From Candidatus Bathyarchaeota archaeon (GTDB lineage Archaea; Thermoproteota; Bathyarchaeia; RBG-16-48-13; GCA-020355125): 6,248 bases of DNA. Both the position numbers and the translations under genes were made by a program. Under the pieces are notes generated by a model. It worked only from the letters and a program-made list of their open reading frames with translations, ran no database searches and was not told where the DNA came from. The stretch is taken from NCBI GenBank assembly GCA_026014905.1, contig JAOZHK010000147.1, positions 1 through 6,248 on the forward strand, in the 5' to 3' direction. Each line of letters opens with the position of its first letter. The stretch's first letter is position 1. Positions 5,100-6,248 of this stretch are shown here, in pieces.

Positions 5100-6248
5100 T
5101 TATTCTGCTATAAACTGCCAACTGGATTTATTCTGGATTAAATCAAGTAAGATGGTGTTGGCTTGTTGGAGAGGGAGGCTGTTGAAGAGTTTTATTAAAT
5201 GTTTACATAATCGCTTCTGCTGTACGCCTTTGCGCCAGTCACCACAGTTATGCCGGATTGTTTGGTGATCGACATCGACATCAAATTGATAATTCCGTAT
5301 TGTCCCCATGATATGGGCACTGGATTCTTTGGTGAATATGGGTTCAGGTAATTGCAAGCCTCGAGTGACGCGTCCTTGATCGGATAATTGCAGTAATAAT
5401 AAACGAATATCGTCGGCTTGATGATCTGTATTGAACTCGGCCAGTGTGGGACTGTGGGTGGGTTTTGTCGTATTATAGTTTTTGATCTTCGTTTTGATGG
5501 AAATTTGTTGAGTAGTCGCAGCATCTAACATTTCTAAGATTTCTACACAGTTTTCGACAGCATAGCCATGAAAGTGGTTGTTGAAATAGCCATAAATCTT
5601 ACTAACGTGGTCGCGTGTGTCTTCGATGTGAGGCAGCCAGGCTTGAAGTTCAGGTTGAGTGTAGTGGTAATCATACCACAGGCGAGATCCATGTCCATGC
5701 CATCGAAAATATGCGAAATCAGTGGTGAGATGAACTTCCGGAGGAAGTAGTGGTTCATCAACTATGCAGTACGCGATCTCATACTTTGTGAGGAGGCGCC
5801 ATGTATCATCACGCATCCATGAGAGGTTACGGAACTCCACCGCGAAATCATAGCTTTGAGGCAGAATCTCGAGAAAGCTAGTGAGGTTTTTCTGATCACG
5901 CGGATACTGGAAACTCGGAGGTAACTGGATCAGAAGACACCCCAGTTTCCCCGAAGCATATAGTGGCTGTAATAAATCCAGGAAGCGAAAGAGATAGTTC
6001 TCAACTTTTTGTTGAAGATCGAGGCGTTTTTGATGAGTAATGATACGGGGCAGTTTCGCCGAAAAAACAAAGGAAGGGGGCGATACGCGGTTTAATCCAT
6101 AGATGACGGATTGTTTTGGATACGCATAAAATGTAGAATTAATTTCAGCGGTTTGAAACAGCTGAGAATAAAAACTGAACATCCGCGTGGTACCGGGGTA
6201 CACAGGTCCAACCCACTCTTTATAAGACCACCCACTCGTCCCAAAAAG
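5100..6248 (-). CDS. DUF72 (YecE-like) TIM-barrel protein with C-terminal SWIM-like zinc-binding tail, N-terminus cut off
   Basis: 382 residues are visible. The reading frame is open to the right edge, where it encodes LFGTSGWSYKEWVGPVYP, the characteristic DUF72 N-terminus, so the GTG at 6203 is internal and the true start lies only a few codons beyond 6248. Further DUF72 motifs follow: AEINSTFY (about visible residues 34-41), FAVEFRNLSW, YCIVDEP, YFRWHGHG, WYDYHY and YGYFNNHFHGYAVENC (ending about residue 234). After a polar linker, a second domain of about 105 residues contains HNC and, 12 residues after that cysteine, CKH (about 5200-5252), an HxC...CxH set resembling a variant SWIM zinc finger. 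DUF72 proteins have a TIM-barrel-like fold and no settled function; the tail suggests nucleic-acid or protein binding. It is cytosolic, with no membrane segments. Upstream promoter and neighbours are not visible. Confidence 0.9.
   Translation of the reverse strand, partial: LFGTSGWSYKEWVGPVYPGTTRMFSFYSQLFQTAEINSTFYAYPKQSVIYGLNRVSPPSFVFSAKLPRIITHQKRLDLQQKVENYLFRFLDLLQPLYASGKLGCLLIQLPPSFQYPRDQKNLTSFLEILPQSYDFAVEFRNLSWMRDDTWRLLTKYEIAYCIVDEPLLPPEVHLTTDFAYFRWHGHGSRLWYDYHYTQPELQAWLPHIEDTRDHVSKIYGYFNNHFHGYAVENCVEILEMLDAATTQQISIKTKIKNYNTTKPTHSPTLAEFNTDHQADDIRLLLLQLSDQGRVTRGLQLPEPIFTKESSAHIMGTIRNYQFDVDVDHQTIRHNCGDWRKGVQQKRLCKHLIKLFNSLPLQQANTILLDLIQNKSSWQFIAE
5200..5252 (-). other. SWIM-like HxC-x12-CxH metal-binding motif in the DUF72 protein
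   Basis: In the C-terminal domain the spacing is His-x-Cys, 12 residues, then Cys-x-His, followed by a hydrophobic helix (LIKLFNSL). Classical SWIM fingers are CxC...CxH; here the first cysteine is replaced by histidine, which can still bind zinc. The assignment rests on residue pattern only. Confidence 0.5.

Noticed and set aside
5195..5761. Open frames overlapping the DUF72 gene in other frames
   Set aside because: They are shadows of a gene whose motifs run throughout; no independent start signals were seen.
6201..6203. GTG as start of the DUF72 gene
   Set aside because: The frame stays open to 6248 and the upstream codons encode the conserved GTSGWSYKEWVG motif, so the real start is outside the window.
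1..6248. CRISPR arrays, tRNA genes, insertion sequences, long repeats
   Set aside because: No spaced direct repeats, cloverleaf-like segments, transposase motifs or terminal inverted repeats were visible on either strand.

Overview
The window looks archaeal. Evidence for this: an Ech/Mbh-type group 4 hydrogenase large-subunit N-terminus, a SelA-like PLP enzyme of the kind common in archaea, a DUF72 protein with an archaeal-looking C-terminal metal-binding tail, and short TATA-like boxes about 25-45 nt upstream of several starts, mixed with Shine-Dalgarno sites (GGAG/AAGGA). Base composition is moderate (mid-40s % G+C by eye). The phylum cannot be fixed from sequence alone; an Asgard or TACK-type lineage is my guess, at low confidence.

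Layout, left to right. On the minus strand, 3246 down to 1, lie a SelA-like fold-type I PLP enzyme (3246-2026), a neutral-ceramidase-fold hydrolase (1916-438), and the 5' third of a membrane [NiFe]-hydrogenase large subunit (416-1, cut by the window edge). Divergent from the PLP gene is a 75-aa plus-strand protein that looks like a ribbon-helix-helix regulator (3357-3584). It converges, 4 bp apart, on a minus-strand MFS transporter (4722-3589). Next, on the plus strand, is a small CBU_0592-type membrane protein gene broken by one in-frame TAA (4860-5090). It converges, 9 bp apart, on a DUF72 protein on the minus strand (6248-5100), whose first residues lie beyond the window.

Possible working unit (inference): the hydrolase, PLP enzyme, MFS carrier and small RHH-like protein could form an uptake-and-catabolism cassette for an N-acylated amino compound. 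The transporter would bring it in, the ceramidase-fold enzyme would cleave an amide or ester, and the SelA-like enzyme would process the freed amino acid or amino sugar. The hydrogenase and DUF72 genes look like unrelated neighbours.

No tRNA, rRNA, CRISPR array, insertion sequence or attachment site was seen. No gene-free stretch exceeds about 120 bp once the broken small membrane gene is counted.
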